64,000 nt of DNA. Origin: Arachis hypogaea. Its lineage: Eukaryota; Streptophyta; Magnoliopsida; Fabales; Fabaceae. A program made the position numbers and the translations under genes. The notes below the pieces were generated by a model. It was not told where the DNA came from. It did no database searches and saw nothing but the letters and a program-made list of their open reading frames with translations. Where the stretch lies: assembly GCF_003086295.3 (NCBI RefSeq), contig NC_092039.1, forward strand, positions 94,818,561 to 94,882,560, in the 5' to 3' direction. Shown one piece after another: positions 23,833 to 35,760 of the stretch (position 1 is its first letter; each line of letters opens with the position of its first letter).

Positions 23833-24206
23833 TAAAGAATCAAACAAATTAGGCTAACAATTATTCTCTTTCTATGATTGTGATCTTTGATTTAAAGAGA
23901 ACAATTGCATACAAAAAGGGAAAATAAGTGGCTATAAGATGTAACCACACAATTAGGCTCAAAACTCACAAGCTTGTGTTCTTAGCTCAAAAACCATGTT
24001 CCAAAATAAATTCTTTCAAGCAAGTTCAACAAAAGTATTTTTCAAATTGGTAGGTGCCCTAAAATAGTTTCTTGGAAAAGAAATCATCACCCTAACCAAG
24101 TAGTCCTAATAAGAAAGAAGTGGCAAAAATATGTACAAATTCTAACTAACATGCAACCTATCATGCAAGGCAACAACTAGCTAACATTGGTATTTAAAAG
24201 AAAAAT
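23833..24206 (-). mobile_element. Internal-region fragment of a small LTR element
   Basis: From the block TTGCATA..AAGGGAAAATAAGTGG onward this matches 26870-27186 base for base over most of its length, so it is a second copy of the internal region lying beyond an LTR. It ends abruptly at the 4.46-kb Tekay LTR. It contains a short inverted segment relative to the other copy (see findings). No coding potential is visible. Confidence 0.6.
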
Positions 24207-25704
24207 TGTTACCCATGGAGATCGGTCATCGACCGAACCAAATTCACAAATAAATTCTCGTTGCAAGTATAGTTTCTAAACCAACAATAATCCTTTCATA
24301 CAAAAATTTGTTTGTTACAAGTACAAACCCCTAATAAAACTAATAGCCGAAGTATTTAAATCTCGGGTCATCTCTCAAAGGAATTGCAGGGTAGTGTTCT
24401 TGTTATTGGTTATGGACATGTATATTTTGGGGTTTTGGATAAGAAATAAGGAAAGTAAATTGTAATGAAATTCAAATGACAAAAAGGTTTTGGCAAGGTT
24501 TGGTGGTCAAGGATCTCTATCCTTATCACTAACCACAACATGATAACTTCAAGGATCAATCCCATTTAGTCATCCTCTAACAAGTGGAAGAAAGTCAAAT
24601 GAGCTATATCAATCCAAGTCCATAAGTCCTACTTATTCACTAATTGAATTAATGAGAGCTAGAGTCAATGGCCACCAATCATCAATCACTTGGACATTAG
24701 TAACTCAAGAATTCCTAAGTTACCTTCCCAAGCCAAGAACACAAAATTCTACTCTAACATCCTTTCAAGCATTTTGTCAAACACTTGGAAGGCATAAAAG
24801 GAAAGTAAAATCAAATTGCAAGAAAAGTGAATCTACACTACTCAATTGCAAGGAATTAAAATACAACAATTCAATTCAACAATAAAAAGAATCAAACTCA
24901 AATTGCATTAAAAGGAAAATAGAAGAACAAAAGTGCATCAACATAAAAGTAGAGAATTACAAGAATTAAAGTACAAAACTAGAGAGAGGAGATGTAGAGG
25001 AACAAGAATTGATAAAGGAAATGTAAATCAAAGCATGAAATTAACCTAGATCTAAGAAATCCTACTCTAACATAATCCTAATTCTAGAGAGAAGAGAGAG
25101 CTTCTCTCTCTAGAAACTAACTCTAACTACTTCTAAAACTAAACTATGACTAAATTGGTAACTAGATAATTGATCCCTCTTCAATCATTGGATTAAATAG
25201 CATTAGAGATGAGTTGAAATTGGGCCTGGAAAGCCCAGAATTCGCCCTCCAGCATTTTGCCTTTAAGTGAGTCACGTGCCAGCATCGACGCGTACGCGTG
25301 GGTTACGTGTATGCGTCGCTTGACAATTTTCTATCCACGCGTACGCGTCATGTGCGCGTACGCGTCACCATGCGACTCCACAATCCACGCGTGCGCGTCG
25401 ATCTCAGCATCCCAAATCCTTGATTTTTCCCATGATTTCTCCACTTGCATGCTTTTCCTCTCCATCCCTTTGATTCATTCTTAGCCTTTCCAATCTGATT
25501 TCTCTAACAAACATATCAAGGCATCTAGTGGAATCAAATGTGAATCAAAATTAGCAATTAAAGGCCTAAGAAGCATGTTTTCACACTTAAGCACAAATTA
25601 GGAGAAAATCATGAAACCATGCTATTTTCTTGGATAAATGTGAGAAAAGGTGATAAAATCATCTAAATTAAGCACAAGATAAACCCTAAAAACGGGGTTT
25701 ATCA
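24207..25704 (-). mobile_element. LTR (about 1.5 kb), TGATAAACCCC family
   Basis: On the minus strand it begins TGATAAACCCCG at 25704 and ends GGGTAACA at 24207. The sequence just upstream on that strand (GGTGTAGGGAGGT) is a plausible polypurine tract, so this is an LTR at the 3' end of the internal region 25705-27186. It carries the ACGCGTACGCGT array and a TATA-like CTATTTAA near 25195-25202 downstream of it. It is about 97% alike by eye to the LTR at 27187-30191. Confidence 0.7.
25286..25400. repeat. ACGCGTACGCGT palindrome array
   Basis: Five copies of a 12-bp palindrome (ACGCGTACGCGT and variants such as ACGTGTATGCGT) have centres at about 25293.5, 25310.5, 25342.5, 25359.5 and 25392.5, so spacings alternate 17 and 32-33 bp. 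The related copy at 29755-29885 is diverged at several CpG sites. The array lies upstream of the TATA-like sequence in LTR orientation. Confidence 0.7.
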
Positions 25705-27186
25705 ACCTCCCTACACCTAAACCTTAGCATGTCCTCATGCTAAACCAAGAAGGAAACAAAGGGTATCAACATTTATTTAATCCAACCTATCTATATGCAT
25801 CCTATCTAAATGAATGCAACTAAATGCAAAATTATTCTACCTACTTGGTTAAAAATAAATCAATCCTCCAAGAGCATGTATAAACAGGTAGGGCTAAGGT
25901 CATATGACGATTCATGAATCCTACCAATTCAAGTATAAAAATGAAGTTCAATAGACTTGCAAGAAGAACACTCATGAAAGCTGGGAACCAAGGAATTGAG
26001 CATCGAACCCTCACCGGAAGTGTTTGCACTCTAGTCACTCAAGTGTACAGGGTCGATTCTCTCAATTCTCCCCTAATCATGCTTTCCAAGATTTGTTTTT
26101 CATCTAACAATCAACAATTATTCAATGCATGCATACAATCATCGTGAGGTCTTTTCATAGGTTGTAATGGGGCTAGGGTCAATGTAGGATTGTATATGGT
26201 TAAGTGGACTAGAATTTGAATCTTTGATCAACTTAGACTTCCCACCTAACCTATGACAACCTATACAATTGAAAGCTAACCTAACTACCCATTTTTTACT
26301 TTTTCACATACTCATGCATTTTCTTTTGATTACCACACATATGCATTGACCTTTATTAATCTTTACTTTGGGGCATTTTGTCCCCTTTTATTACTTTTTT
26401 TCTTTTCTTTTTCTATATTTTTTTATTCATATATATATTTTTTTCCTTTTTTTTCCTTCTGGTTTTCACAATAAAGTATGTACAAACGTAGCAATGCATA
26501 TGGTTTTACATTTATACATGAGCATGTACCTAATTCCCAAAATTTTCAACAAAATACAAAAACACACCATTTTATCCCAACCAATGTCCCAAGTTTTCCC
26601 ACACTTGAATGATACTCACACTCACTAGCCTAAGCTAATCAAAGATCCAAATAAAGGACATTTATTATTTTTCGTTGTAAGGCTTGTAATATGATAAATT
26701 AAAGAACAAAGTAGGTTAATCGTATGCTCAAAGTTGGCTAACAATGGTAGGTAAAAGGTAGGCTACTTGGATAAGTGAGCTAAATGAAATTATGGCCTCA
26801 ATCATGTAAATGCATGTATAGATGGAATAATGGACATAAAGAATCAAATAAAATCAAAGATCACAATCATAGAAAGAAAAAAATTGCATAAAAGAAGGGA
26901 AAATAAGTGGTTATAAGATGTAACCACGCAATTAGGCTCAAAACTCACAAGCTTGTGTTCTTAGCTCAAAAACCATGTTCCAAAATAAATTCTTTCAAGA
27001 AAGTTCTACAAAAGTATTTTTCAAATTGGTAGGGTGCCCTAAAACAGCTTCTTAGAAAAGAAATCATCATCCTAACCAAGTAGTCCTAATAAGATAGAAG
27101 TGGTAAAAATATGTACAAATTCTAACTAACATGCAATCTATCATGCAATGCAACAACTAACTAACATTGGTGTTGAAAAAGAAAAT
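25705..27186 (-). mobile_element. Short non-coding internal region between two LTRs
   Basis: About 1.5 kb lies between the LTRs at 24207-25704 and 27187-30191. No gag or pol motif can be read on either strand. There are T-rich runs near 26400-26460 on the plus strand. A canonical primer site is not visible next to the LTR end at 27187. This looks like a small non-autonomous element (TRIM/LARD-like), or the remnant of a larger one after internal deletion. Confidence 0.5.
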
Positions 27187-27351
27187 TGTTACCCATGGAG
27201 ATCGGTCATCGACCGAACCGAATTCACAAATAAATTCTCGTTGCAAGTATAGTTTCTAAACCAACAATAATCTTTTCATACAAAAATTTGTTTGTCACAA
27301 GTACAAACCCCTAATAAAACTCATAACCGAAGTATTTAAACCTCGGGTCGT

Positions 27352-28839
27352 TGATAAACCACTATTTTATGGTTTATCTTGTGCTCAATTGAGTGGTTTT
27401 TATCAACTCTTTACCCACTTATTCATATGATTTGCATGGTTTTACATTCTCCTTCCTGATTTTGTACTATGACTGAAAACATGCTTCTTTGGCTTTTATT
27501 TTCTTTTATTTAAATCCTCTCTTATTATCATTCGATGCCTTGATATGTGTGTTAAGTGATTTCAGGGATTACAGGGCAAGAATGGCTTAGAGGATGGAAA
27601 GGAAGCATGCAAAAGTGGAAGGAATACAAGAAGTTGAAAAAATTGCTAAGCTGTCCAGCCTGACCTCTTTACACTCAAATGGTCATAACTTGAGCTATAC
27701 AGGTCTAAATGAGATGGTTCCAGTTGTTTTGGAAAGTTAACATCCGGGGCTTCGATTTGATATATAATTTGCCATAGTGGCCGTACAGATAGGCGACGCG
27801 AACATGCGCTCTACGCGGACGCATCGCATCTGCGAACTTCAATCCACAAAAACGCGTGGATGACGCCTATGCGTCACTATGCCGCGACCTGTACGGACTA
27901 GAAAGCACTGGGAGTGACTTCTGGGCTGTTTTTGACCCAGTTCTCGGCCTAGAAAATATAGATTAGAGGCTGGGAGTGGAGCAGAAGGAACCATTCAATC
28001 ATTACTCACAATTTTAGGTTTTAGATGTAGTTTTTAGAGAGAAGTTCTCTCCTCTCTCTTAGGATTAGGATTTAGGAATTCTTTTAGTCATTAGGATTGT
28101 TTCTTCATACCATGTTCAATAATTTATGTTTCTCTTCTACTTTCATTTACTCTGACGCTTTCATTTGTATCTGATTTGTGTTGCCCAATTGGCTTATGAA
28201 CTTTTCATGTTAGGATTGATTTTCTTATTTAATACACATTATTGAGATGTTTTCAGATATATGATTTTAATTTAGCTTTCTACATTCTTGGCTTTGGTTG
28301 ATTAATTGGTAACTCTTGAGTTATCAAACTCATCGTGATTGATAATTGTTATTTTTGCTAATTGAATTGAATTCCAATAACTATAGTCCTTTCTTGGGAA
28401 TTGACTAGGACCTGAGGATCAAACTAATTAGTCCACTTGACTTTCCTTTGCTTTAATAAAGGTTAACTAAGTGGGATTAAAACTCAATTCTCATCACCAT
28501 CGATAAGGATAACTAGGATAGGACTTCCAATTTCTCATATCTTGCCAAGAGTTTATTTTATAGTTATTTATTTATTTTACTTGTCATTTAACATACTTCT
28601 TTCTTAGTTTCAAAACCCCCAATTTACAAGACTCATAACTAATAATAAGAACACCTCCCTGCAATTCCTTGAGAAGATGACCCGAGGTTTAAATACTTCG
28701 GTTATCAGTTTATTTAGGGGTTTGTTACTTGTAACAACCAAAATGTTTGTACGAAGGGATTTTCTGTTGGTTTAGAATCTATACTCACAGCGCGACTATA
28801 TTTTTGTAAAATTCTTTACTAGCAAAAATCCTAACGTCA
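27352..28839 (+). mobile_element. Solo LTR (1488 bp), TGATAAACCAC family
   Basis: It starts TGATAAACCACTATTT and ends CCTAACGTCA, flanked by the perfect 5-bp duplication GTCGT (27347-27351 and 28840-28844). The interrupted host phrase CTCGGGTCGTCTCTC is intact in the related copy at 31193. There is no internal region, so this is a solo LTR. A cluster of CG-rich palindrome-like units (GACGCGAAC, ACGCGGACGC, GACGCCTATGCGTC) lies at about 27793-27880, about 80 bp upstream of an AATATAGA TATA-like sequence. Confidence 0.9.
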
Positions 28840-29754
28840 GTCGTCTCTCAAAGGAATTGCAGGATAGTGTTCTTATTATTCATTATGGACATGTATATTT
28901 TGGGGTTTTGGATAAGAAACAAGGAAAGTAAATGGTAATAAACCCAAATGATAAAAAGGTCTTGGCAAGGTTTGGTGGTCAAGGATCTCTATCATTATCA
29001 CTAACCACAATATGATAACTGCAAGGATCAATCCCATTAAGTCATCTTCTAATAAGTGGAGGAAAGTCAAATGAGCTATATCAATCCAAGTCCATAAGTC
29101 CTAGCTATTCACTAATTGAATTAATGAGAGCTAGAGTCAATGGCCACCAATCATCAATCACTTGGACATTAGTAACTCAAGAATTCCTAAGTTACCTTCC
29201 CAAGCCAAGAACACAAAATTCTACTCTAACATCCTTTCAAGCATTTTGTCAAACACTTGGAAGGCATAAAAGGAAAGTAAAATCAAATTGCAAGAAAAGT
29301 GAATCTACACTACTCAATTGCAAGGAATTAAACAACAACAATTCAATTCAACAATAAAAGGAATCAAACTCAAATTGCATTAAAAGGAAAATAGAAGAAC
29401 AAGAGTGCATCAACATAAAAGTAGAGAATTACAAGAATTAAAGTACAAAACTAGAGAAAGGAGATGTAGAGGAACAAGAATTGATAAAGGAAATGTAAAT
29501 CAAAGCATGAAATTAACCTAGATCTAAGAAATCCTACTCTAACATAATCCTAATTCTAGAGAGAAGAGAGAGCTTCTCTCTCTAGAAACTAACTCTAACT
29601 ACTTCTAAAACTAAACTATGACTAAATTGGTAACAAGATGATTGATCCCCCTTCAATCCTTGGGTTAAATAGCATCAGAGATGAGTTGGATTTGAGTCTA
29701 GGAAGCCCAGAATTCTCCCCCAGCATTTTTCCTTTAAGTGAGTCACGTGCGAGC

Positions 29755-29885
29755 ATCGACGCGTACACGTGGGTTATGCGTACGCGTTGCTTGACAATTT
29801 CCTATCCACGCGTATGCGTCATGTACGCGTACGCATCGCCATGCGACTCCACAATCCACGTGTGCGCATCTGCTGCGTGTGCGCT
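29755..29885. repeat. ACGCGTACGCGT palindrome array, second copy
   Basis: This is the counterpart of 25286-25400 in the split LTR. Many units have changed CG to TG or CA (for example ACGCGTACACGT and ACGCGTATGCGT), the pattern expected from decay of methylated cytosines. Confidence 0.6.
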
Positions 29886-30191
29886 TCGATCTCAGCATCC
29901 CAAATCCTTGATTTTCCCATGATTTCTCCACTTGCATGCTTTTCCTCTGCATCCCTTTGATCCATTCCTAGCATTTCCAATCTGCATTCACTAACAAACA
30001 TATCAAGGCATCAAGTGGAATCACAGGTGAATCAAAATTAGCAATTAAAGGCCTAAAAAGCATGTTTTCACACTTAAGCACAAATTAGGAGACAATCATG
30101 AAACCATGCTATTTCCTTGGACAAATGTGAGAAAAGGTGATAAAATCCTCTAAATTGAGCACCAGATAAACCCTAAAAATGGAGTTTATCA

Positions 30192-30531
30192 AAAACCCAA
30201 ATAAATAATGAATAATTAATTAATAAATTAATTGTGAGCAAAAAGGGGTAAAAATTTAACATTTATAATTTAGAAAATTATCGGTGAAAAATTTAACTTA
30301 AAAAATAGATTTGAGTGCAAAAGTATAATTAATTGTGGAAAAATGTGTACCAGAATTAAAATTAACTGTACCGACTTAAGTCTGTTCGGTACTGTGTGTT
30401 AGAAAAACTAAAATTGTTAAAATAACAGGAAAAATATTTAGAATAAAAATCCAAATACTTATCTTAAAGGTTTTAGGCCTAGGGAGGGCAAATGGCTAAA
30501 ATTACAATAGACCCACATTAGGTCCAAGCCC

Positions 30532-30599
<68 letters not shown>

Positions 30600-31044
30600 C
30601 TATTCAGTCAGGCATTTAAATCCGTATATCTCACAAACCGTAGCTCCGTTTGAAGATCCGTTTGTGGCACACGACCACCTTATTGTCCTCTTTGTTTCTA
30701 ATGAACTTTTGTGGTAAGTACTTGAAACAGGAGCAAGTAGAGTTAGTAGGTTAATTATATTAGTTAATTCTAATAAGGAAATATAAGTCCCATATTGTTT
30801 AGAATAGTGAACTTTGTGTTATGTATTAGTCCCACATCGTCCAAGTTATGAAGGCTTTTCCTTCTCCCACTAGTATAAATAACTCATGTACCTTTTATTT
30901 ATGAAATAGAGTTGAAGTTAATTTGAATATGAAATAAGTTGTGTGCTTATTTTCCTCTAGGCTCTTTGGGAGTAAGAGGTGCATGCTTGGCTTAGCCAAC
31001 CAAGGTGGGTTTATGGCTGTTTTCACCATAGTGAGGTTGTTAAC
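30192..31044. mobile_element. LTR-derived host sequence with a copia-like promoter block
   Basis: This is mixed LTR debris. Around 30600-30680 is a block (CCGTAGCTCCGTTTGAAG) like one found in the Tekay-type LTRs. Around 30820-30890 lies a TCCCACATCGTCCAAGTT block followed by AGTATAAATAAC, typical of a copia-type LTR promoter with its TATA box. The sequence resumes after the solo LTR at 32505. No coding sequence is seen. Confidence 0.45.
30536..30596. repeat. (AT)n microsatellite, about 60 bp
   Basis: An uninterrupted alternating AT run. Confidence 0.95.
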
Positions 31045-32504
31045 TGACGAACAGATTCTTGCGTGGTCTAGAATTTTACAAATAAGCTCTTGTTGAAAGT
31101 ATAGCTTCTAAACCAACAAAAATCCTTTCATACAAAAAACCTGTTTGTCACTAAAGCAAACCCAGTAAAATTTATAACCGAAGTATTTAAACCTCGGGTC
31201 GTCTCTCAAGGAATTGCAGGGAGGTATAATTTATTATTGGTTATGGAAAAGTATCTTTTGGGTTTTTTTTTAAAGGTTTGAACAAGGAATTTAGATGGCA
31301 AGAAAATAAATTAATAACTAGAAAAACTCTTGGCAAGGTATGAGAACTGGAAATCCCATCCTAGTTATCCTTATAGTTGTGATGAGAATTGTTTATTGCT
31401 CCTACTTAGTTAACCCTTACTAAATAAAGGAAAGTCAAGTGGACTAATCAGTTTGATTCCTCAAATCCTAGTCAACTCCTATGAAAAGACTAGCGTTAGA
31501 GGAATCCAAATCCATCAGCAAATTCCAATTTTCAATCAGCACCGAGTTTGATAACTCAAATGTCACCAATTACTCAACCAAAGCCAAAGGGAGAAAAATC
31601 CAAATTATTTATATCATAAATAAAAGAAAGAAATCATAAATCTAAAATACCTCAAATTATATTAAATATAAAATCAAATTTAACATGAGAATTCATAAAT
31701 CAAAGTAATAGAATAAATAAAAATAGAAGAGAAACTAAAGTAAAGGAACATTGAACCTGGAATGAAGAAGAAGTAAACCTAACCTAAGAGAAATCCTAAA
31801 TCCTAAAAACTAAGAGAGAGGAGAGAGCCTTTCTCTCTAGAAAAACTACATCTAAAACTAAAATTGTGAATAATGAATGTTCTCCCCATGAATGGATGCA
31901 TTTTCCCACTTTATAGCCTCTAATCTGTGTTTTCTGGGCTGAAAATTGGGTCAAAAATAGCCCAGAAATCATCTCCAATGATTTCTAATACGTCCAGCAC
32001 GCGGCAAAGTCACGCGTACGCGTGGATTGAGTTTTATCCAGGTCAAGCGTGCGCGTCGCCTATCTCCAGAGAAGCTATAGTAAATTATATATCATTGCGA
32101 AGCCCCGGATGTTAGCTTTCCAACGCAATTAAAATCGCGTCATTTGGACCTCTATAGCTCAAGTTATGGTTGGTTTAGTATCATGAGGTCAGGCTGGACA
32201 GCTTTAGCAGTTCCTTCAGTTTCTTGTATTCCTTCCACTTTTGGATGCTTCCTTTCCATTCTCTAAGCCATTCCTGCTCTGTAATCTCTGAAAACACTTA
32301 ACACACATATCATGGCATCAAATGGTAATAAGAGGGATTTATACATAGAAAATTTAAGGCCAAAGAAGCATGTTCTCAATCATAGCACAAAGTTAGGAGG
32401 AAGGAAAAATGTAAAACCATGCAAATATTATAAATAAGTGTGCAAAGGCTTGATAAAAATCACTCAAATTAGCACAAGATAAACCATAAAATAGTGGTTT
32501 ATCA
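31045..32504 (-). mobile_element. Solo LTR (1460 bp), TGATAAACCAC family
   Basis: On the plus strand it runs from TGACGAACAGATTC to GTGGTTTATCA and is flanked by the perfect duplication TTAAC (31040-31044 and 32505-32509). Read on the minus strand it begins TGATAAACCACTATTTTATG, nearly identical to the start of the solo LTR at 27352. Palindrome-like ACGCGTACGCGT units lie near 31996-32060, and GGCTATAAAG near 31905-31915 is a likely TATA box in LTR orientation. Confidence 0.9.
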
Positions 32505-33905
32505 TTAACCTCGCCAAGATTGGTGACCCAAGCGACGTCTTGGTGTCAGTACTCCCAAGAACTCTGAGCCATTTTTGTTTTTCCTTGAAATTTGCGTTTT
32601 GGTATGTGCGTGTTAAAACATTGTGATTTTGATGTCTAGAGGAAGCTTAATCTTGAGTTCTGTAACGACCCAACTTCTGGTATATCAGGATCATACTAGA
32701 AGCAGAGCACTACCAACTTGTTTTCCTTAAATTTAGCTATTATTTATTATATGAGCCTGATTCGTTGTTAAAAATGTAGTTATTTTGTGGAGTACTTTTT
32801 TTTGAAAATGTTTAGGTTGCCAAGCAGAAACATACACAGATAATATCTAAATAATAATAGAATACAGCAGGTATAAAACAACCACACTTATGTACATCTC
32901 AAGCAGTTTACAACATTCAGTTATCCAGCCTTTATTAGAGTATATACCTCAGTTAAAACAACCCTAGAAATAGCTAGATAATAACTATATACATATGACA
33001 TCCCAGACTCTGACCTGTTCAAGAAGTCCCTAAGTTGGCACCCAGGCTAGCCTAGACTCTATACTCACCTAATCCATCTAAACTATAAAAGCGAGGGAAT
33101 GTACGTTCTAGTTCTTCAAAACTCGGGTCAGGTTGAACATCATCAAAAGGCAAAATGTCATCTACTTTTTCTCCGCATGATAATACTTCATCATAGAACA
33201 ACTCATTGGTATTCCATCAAGTGGCTACATATCTGGAACCTGGTACGGAGAATGTAAGAAGGAAAATCAAGAAAACACAAGTTTAAGCAAGTTTTCTCAT
33301 AGCCGAACCAATAAAGAGAAGGGATTAGCAGCCACCTAACCTGATTTTGATCCAAGAAAAGTTACATTATTTTGAAGAAGAATAAGAGAGGATCACTTTA
33401 ATCGGTTTGGAATTTTGATTTGAGTTTTAGTTTGGAAGAAATCAAGCTTTGAAGATCAAAGTGTCATGAAATTTTATTTCTTTTCTCTCTTGTTATTTTT
33501 GGCCATGAAGAGGGAAACGAGCAGCTGTGGAGTGTCTTCGGGGAGGGGGAGAACCGTGGCTAATGATGATTGGTTAGTTAGGGAGGTTAGTGAAAACATA
33601 TTTCAGGTGTATAATTATTAGAACTAGATGTATTAGATCACAAATAATAACACATCTAGAGATTAATATTTGAGCTACTAGTATAGAGTCGTTATAAGAT
33701 CTAGCTAGGTTTTAACCCAAGGTTATGTGATACAAGGTAAGAGAACTCTTTTCCTTTGATTTTCCCTAATTACATGCAAAAACCCTAGCTTGAAAGTGTG
33801 TAACTTGTTTAATTAGAATGCTTAAGGGTGATGGCTTGCTTGGATTGAGTTGATCGTGCGGGTTTGGTGCTTGGGTTGCTTGCGGAATGCTTGGTGGAGG
33901 CTTGG
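32505..33905. mobile_element. LTR debris, including a TGTAACGACCC-type LTR start at 32661
   Basis: Positions 32505-32660 continue the sequence interrupted at 31044. At 32661 a new LTR-like start (TGTAACGACCCAAC) begins, with a TATATGAGCCTG phrase also seen in the Tekay LTR at 19460. The stretch is interrupted at 33905 by the next solo LTR. No coding sequence is recognisable. Confidence 0.45.
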
Positions 33906-34118
33906 TATAACACTCTACCATACAGAGCTTTACGCTTAAGTTGTAAACTAGAGGTGGTATGGTATTAAGATCTCTAAAATAAAATATAAATATGTATAAT
34001 AATTGAAAAATGTGATATACGAGGAGCCTTGAAGGATAGTTAAAACAAAATCGTAAAATTGAAAGTGCAACGCTCAGGAATAACGTTTACTTGTGTATAA
34101 AGAAATCTTAGGTACATA

Positions 34119-34121
<3 letters not shown>

Positions 34122-34184
<63 letters not shown>
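34122..34184. repeat. (AT)n microsatellite, about 60 bp
   Basis: An uninterrupted alternating TA run inside the 3.3-kb solo LTR. Confidence 0.95.
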
Positions 34185-34188
<4 letters not shown>

Positions 34189-34962
34189 GAGAGTAGAGGA
34201 TCAAGGTATAAAATATTCAAGCCTGTCAAGCTCAGCCTACGAAGCTAAGGCTGGCCAGAGGATATTTACGTACATACATATAATCCTAAATGCAGAGTTC
34301 TCCAACAAAAGCCTCTACGAGGAACCAAAGTAAAATACATAAAAGGATAAGTCTATATATATAAAAAATAAAACATAAAAGCCCAAACTCCCATTTTCGC
34401 TGCAATAGAACTCCAGACGCCTAGCGAGTTGCATCTCGACCTGTATCTGAAAACCAACAATATCATATAGGATAAGAACTGGGGATTCTCAGTATGGTTA
34501 TGGTATCCATATATATAATATATAAGGTCTCGGAAAAGCCCGAGGCAATCATAGAACTCCGACACTCTTAATTATTAAACTTAAAGATTTAAAGACAAAA
34601 TCCATAAACATGGTGGTCCTCTAAGGATTCCTAAACTTAACCAAAACCATACTAAAACCCTCAAATCCTATACCTTTCCTCCAATCCTCCAACTCCAGTG
34701 AAACCACACAGACAAATAAGTAGACAATGGCAAACACAGGTAGAATACAAGTAATGCAGATACAAGTATAACAATTAAGCATAATAATCTCATAGGTAAG
34801 CCCAATTAATGCACTAGCAAATAAAACAAACCTATGCATATTATGTATGTCTATCCTACTGGCCGTGAGCTCATGTGTCGATTAAATTGCCAGAACCCGA
34901 CACATCCGATAGCTAATCCGGATAAGGTCTCTAGGTTGCGCATCCTCAGGAGGAACTTTAAC

Positions 34963-35096
34963 AAAGGAGAGTGCCTTTTCACCTTCTCTTAGAGGTATCA
35001 CGAAGGAGAGTGCCTCTCCATATCGAAGGAGTGTGCCTTTCCACCATACAACCAAAGAGGAATGTAGGGGAAACAAAATGAAGGAGAGTGCCTTTT
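34963..35096. repeat. Four AAGGAGAGTGCCTTT hairpin units
   Basis: Centres lie near 34970, 35009, 35032 and 35087 (spacings 39, 23, 55), a mirror of the array at 13109-13240 as expected for an inverted family member. Confidence 0.7.
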
Positions 35097-35516
35097 CACC
35101 TTTCCCATATTCACATCACGACAAGAAAGGGAATCCTCCATCCTCAACTTGCCACACATATAAAGTTTTCAGTTAACTCGCGGGCATGATCACACCCAAA
35201 CCTTGCCATCTCAGCCATTCCAGCCAAACTCAATCAACACCGATCTCAACATTCACCTCTCAAATTAATTACATCACAATTTCAAACCTTATCATTCTCA
35301 ATCCTATCATTAATCATACATCATCATCAATCTGCACTTCTTGTACCACAATTTATTATTTCAAACATTTCTTTACTTTTAAGTTAATATCCCTTCATAG
35401 TTTAACCCCCTTTACTATCATTACAATAAGGTTTAGGGTCTTAGAGAGTAGAAATAGAGGTTTAGAGGCTCAAAACATGTTTAAAACACAAAACTTCATT
35501 TGCTGAAAAATAGGAC

Positions 35517-35760
35517 CCCACGTATGCAGACTATGTCATGCATACGCGGAATTGTGTTTTTCCCAACTCGCGTATGCAACCTTTGCTCACGTACGCAAGT
35601 CTCCTTGGCCTGAAAGGTTTGCTCACGTCATGTGCATGTCCCGTGTACGCGACATATGAATTTTTGCCATCTCGCTTACGTGACATACCCCCCACGTACG
35701 CGAGCATGTCTGGCCAAACCAAACGGCTGCGTCGCGTGTATACTCCTGTACGTGAATCCT
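35517..35760. repeat. ACGTACGC/GCGTATGC-type palindrome cluster in the Tekay-like LTR
   Basis: Repeated units such as CACGTATGC, GCATACGCG, CTCACGTACGC, GTGTACGCGAC and CACGTACGCGAG lie at roughly regular intervals. They resemble the ACGCGTACGCGT units of the TGATAAAC family although the surrounding LTR is unrelated. Confidence 0.5.

Larger units (their letters stand above)
27187..30191 (-). mobile_element. LTR of the TGATAAAC family, split by a nested solo LTR
   Basis: On the minus strand it begins TGATAAACTCC at 30191 and ends GGGTAACA at 27187. Removing the nested solo LTR (27352-28839) and one copy of its GTCGT duplication leaves about 1.51 kb, matching the LTR at 24207-25704. Together with the internal fragment at 23833 the arrangement is LTR, internal, LTR, internal, as expected from unequal recombination between LTRs. 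Confidence 0.7.

Noticed and set aside
24652..24885. A conserved 77-residue frame present twice (24652 and 29124)
   Set aside because: Both copies lie inside LTRs of the same family, antisense to the LTR. The conservation is explained by LTR relatedness, and there is no domain.
35186..35506. 106-residue serine/threonine/isoleucine-rich frame
   Set aside because: Low-complexity sequence inside the 3.3-kb solo LTR, not matched in the related LTRs.
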